The notes under the pieces: model-generated
The model's input: the letters and a program-made list of their open reading frames with translations, nothing else
Told to the model about the DNA's origin: nothing
The model's database searches: none
Shown here: piece by piece, positions 62,092-64,000 of the stretch
How positions within the stretch are numbered: position 1 is the stretch's first letter
How the letters are laid out: each line of letters starts with the position of its first letter
Assembly: GCA_964019425.1 (NCBI GenBank)
Contig: OZ025799.1
Coordinates: 248,001 to 312,000, forward strand
Reading direction: 5' to 3'
From: Flectonema sp. DT1601
Lineage: Eukaryota > Euglenozoa > Diplonemea > Diplonemida > Diplonemidae
DNA length: 64,000 nucleotides
Position numbers and translations under genes: made by a program

Positions 62092-63306
62092 TCAAACAGA
62101 AAGAATTGTGTCTTCCAAAACCTGTTCTCTTGGGGGTGCTATGAGTGGATTATGTGACTGCACTACACTTGTGTCCTCAGCATTGACAACAGTATCTATC
62201 ACATCTGGTGGCGTCTGCTCATTAGAAAGAGATAGCCGCTTTAGAATAGTAGTCGCAGCACTTTTTGTATTATCTTGCTCTTCGTATGAAAGCGGAAGAG
62301 ATATTTTAAAAGCTGGTCCGAACGTTGCCAATCCCCCTTGTGTTGTTCTAGGGATAAGGGGTGACAAGAAGACTAATACTGAAACTGTCACACAAAGATC
62401 TCCCAACCGAAGATATTTGTTAACCCCGGTTACAATAAATTGTTTTCCAGAGTTCCGTTCTGTAAATTGTAAAGAAGCAGGAGAGTCAAATACAGGTGCT
62501 AATAAGTCCCACGTTGACACAACATGCCTTGCAATAAGCCCCTTTTGAGGATGGTATCTTGCTAAGAGAGACCCAAACTCTTGTGAAGCATCAGTATAAA
62601 CGGTTGGATTCCATCGATGAGAAATTAGTTTAAAAGGGTTTTTAACATAAGCTAACGATAGCAAACTATTAGTACCTTCGGAAAGTTGTTTAATAATCCC
62701 AGGTATTGAGATGTTGTTGTCACTTACTGTTTGTTTTATTACGTCTGAAAAATCAACAAATTGATCTGCAGTTTGTAACTCAAGCGAAGACAACGCCCTC
62801 GACACATCCGCAAGGATACCATCAGATGCTAATCTTTCGTTATCTGTTATTTTAGCTTCTTGTTGTGATTCATGCAGTCTAATTGCTTCAGGGTATTTCA
62901 TTTCAAAAGTGTCCGCCAGCTGTGAAACTAACGGAAGAGTCCAAGTTCTTAAGGATCGACTTCTGTGTAGTAAGTTTGATACTAAAAAAACTGAAGTTCT
63001 ATTTCTGTTTGCGATGACGACATCGATTCCATGTATAGAAACTGTTCCCTGTTCTGGGAATCCAGTTAGTTGTTGGTGAGCCATGACTATCTCAGCAAGC
63101 ATGTTTGAATCGTACTTTAATCCTTCGCCTTCTGTTGAGTGCCAGTTAACCATTACACCACTTCCTACCCTACTCACAATCATTACTATGAACACATCTC
63201 CCAAAGATCCAAAATCAAAGAAATAATCTTTCTTTACATCGACAGTTTGAATTTTGTAGTGCGGGTCGGAGGCCTGTCGACGGTTTGCAAGTTCGTCAAA
63301 AGACAT
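62092..63306 (-). CDS. Uncharacterised protein, possible longin/roadblock-like N-terminus (404 aa)
   Basis: The frame continues 11 codons upstream to 63339, but a TTGATAG acceptor-like site and a purine leader lie there, so I start at 63306 (MSFDELANRRQ). Residues about 20-130 show alternating strands and helices (DVFIVMIVSRVGSG; NMLAEIVMAHQQLTG; TVSIHGIDVVIANR; SVFLVSNLL) that suggest a small alpha/beta trafficking-type fold such as longin or roadblock; this is by pattern only. The middle (residues 135-230) is helical. A hydrophobic strand pair, DLCVTVSVLVFLSPLIP, is at about 310-326. The last 60 residues look disordered. No signal peptide. I cannot name a family. Confidence 0.6.
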   Translation of the reverse strand: MSFDELANRRQASDPHYKIQTVDVKKDYFFDFGSLGDVFIVMIVSRVGSGVMVNWHSTEGEGLKYDSNMLAEIVMAHQQLTGFPEQGTVSIHGIDVVIANRNRTSVFLVSNLLHRSRSLRTWTLPLVSQLADTFEMKYPEAIRLHESQQEAKITDNERLASDGILADVSRALSSLELQTADQFVDFSDVIKQTVSDNNISIPGIIKQLSEGTNSLLSLAYVKNPFKLISHRWNPTVYTDASQEFGSLLARYHPQKGLIARHVVSTWDLLAPVFDSPASLQFTERNSGKQFIVTGVNKYLRLGDLCVTVSVLVFLSPLIPRTTQGGLATFGPAFKISLPLSYEEQDNTKSAATTILKRLSLSNEQTPPDVIDTVVNAEDTSVVQSHNPLIAPPREQVLEDTILSV

Positions 63307-63739
63307 TTTTTGAGTGTCCCTCCCCCCTCGTCCTATCAAGATAAAAGATAATAAACGATCCAGGCTAATGTTACAATATTATTCATAATTGAATTGTCAT
63401 GTACGTGATTAGTATATTTGTTGGAACGCTGTGAAGAAAGACATAGCGCTAACCCTCAAAGAGAAACAGTATTAAGAAAATATAAAAAAACCAAAGATAA
63501 CGTGTCTTAGTTTCCAATGTTCTTTGGCGCATATCGAACGCAACCCCCCGAAAAACAAAAAAAAAAAAAAAACACACACTTGTTTAGCCTAAAATATACA
63601 ACGTACAAATAACTTCTCAAAGATGAAAAGTTACCTTGGGGGGTTTACACTGCTCAGTAAACACTTTGAACGAACCGGAAAATAAAGTACTGCTGAACAG
63701 GTTTTTAACTGTCCAGCATGCTGAAGAGCAATTGTGGAA
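63307..63739. other. Intergenic spacer
   Basis: Leader of the 404-residue protein gene and 3' UTR of the reductase gene. An A run sits near 63557-63571. Nothing else recognised. Confidence 0.6.
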
Positions 63740-64000
63740 TTAGAATTTAAAAACGTCATCACCTGTGTATGATAAATCACCAAGAAGACCTGATAGAACA
63801 CCTTGTTTTGGAGGACTGCTATCATAGTCTTTATCACCTGATACTGCTTTCATCATTCCAGGGGGTCCACAAACAAATATTTTTCCTTCGCCACTCTTCG
63901 GCATATAACTTTTAATCATGTGAGAGTTTACAAATCCAAGGCATTCTGTCCAGTTGAAGGTGGCAGTCTCTAATACATAAATCACATTTAACCTCTTGTG
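63740..64000 (-). CDS. NADH-cytochrome b5 reductase, C-terminal part, cut by window edge
   Basis: The minus strand is open from the window edge to a stop at 63740, giving 86 residues that are the end of an FAD/NAD-binding ferredoxin-reductase-type domain. It begins HKRLNVIYVLE and includes NWTECLGFV, the helix MIKSYMP, and the NAD(H)-binding signature FVCGPPGMMKA. It ends in VFKF, the usual terminus of cytochrome b5 reductases. The insertion between the signature and the end (DKDYDSSPPKQGVLSG) resembles a Mcr1/CYB5R-like form with an extended loop. The enzyme passes electrons from NADH to cytochrome b5 for lipid desaturation and similar reactions. The FAD-binding N-terminus lies outside the window. 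Confidence 0.9.
   Translation of the reverse strand, partial: HKRLNVIYVLETATFNWTECLGFVNSHMIKSYMPKSGEGKIFVCGPPGMMKAVSGDKDYDSSPPKQGVLSGLLGDLSYTGDDVFKF

Noticed and set aside
61994-62548. 184-codon plus-strand frame at the end of the 404-residue protein gene
   Set aside because: It is mostly the antisense of the minus-strand gene and starts in a T run.

Overview
This looks like nuclear DNA of a protist, probably a euglenozoan or another lineage that transcribes genes in long one-way arrays. That placement is an inference from four observations. (1) All 17 confident single-exon protein genes, the one clearly spliced gene, and the retrotransposon lie on the minus strand. (2) Almost every gene has a pyrimidine-A/CAG 3' splice-site signal 10-50 nt before its ATG, as expected for spliced-leader trans-splicing (or for short first introns). 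(3) The capping enzyme joins a P-loop kinase-like domain, an mRNA guanylyltransferase and a cap methyltransferase in one chain, an arrangement I associate with trypanosomatid Ce1/Cgm1 proteins. (4) A kinesin carries calpain-III-like C2 folds. Conventional introns exist but are rare: one EF-hand gene has two, with GTATGT donors. Intergenic DNA is AT-rich and full of A or T runs of 15-42 nt, which create most of the spurious short reading frames.

Layout. 1-735: 5' part of a type II membrane glycosyltransferase. 736-10833: about 10 kb with few or no genes; it holds a retroelement-like 3' end at 5.7 kb, a possible two-exon small plus-strand gene at 6.25 kb, and three copies of a hairpin motif at 8.95-9.28 kb. 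10.8-18.2 kb: a compact block with a coiled-coil protein, a calmodulin/myosin-light-chain-like protein, two small unknown proteins, the meiotic recombinase DMC1, and a deoxyribosyltransferase-like/Nudix fusion. 18.7-23.2 kb: a 1486-residue kinesin with ARM repeats and calpain-III-like domains. 23.2-31.2 kb: no recognisable protein gene, but a diverged tandem repeat. 31.2-33.9 kb: a 5'-truncated LINE with RT, RNase H and zinc knuckle, ending in a GATA/TATC tail; a short copy of its 3' end sits in an intron of the EF-hand gene, and a diverged relative lies at 35.2 kb. 36.9-44.3 kb: a SPRY-like protein, a possible small plus-strand gene, an IQ-motif protein and an RBR ubiquitin ligase. 47.5-64 kb: DHHC palmitoyltransferase, thiopurine methyltransferase-like enzyme, ubiquitin-like/leucine-rich-repeat protein, a serine-rich coiled-coil protein, the capping enzyme, a 1.66-kb TIR DNA transposon, a proline/serine-rich protein with a CaaX end, a MetE-type methionine synthase core, an unknown 404-residue protein, and the C-terminus of an NADH-cytochrome b5 reductase.

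The genes are mixed in function (secretory pathway, meiosis, nucleotide housekeeping, cytoskeleton, protein modification, RNA capping, methyl metabolism), as expected for a polycistronic array rather than a functional operon. I saw no CRISPR array, rRNA or convincing tRNA. The most unusual features are the multidomain fusions, the intact-ended DNA transposon with a half transposase, the small LINE-derived insertion in an intron, and two sets of short structured repeats in the gene-poor stretches.
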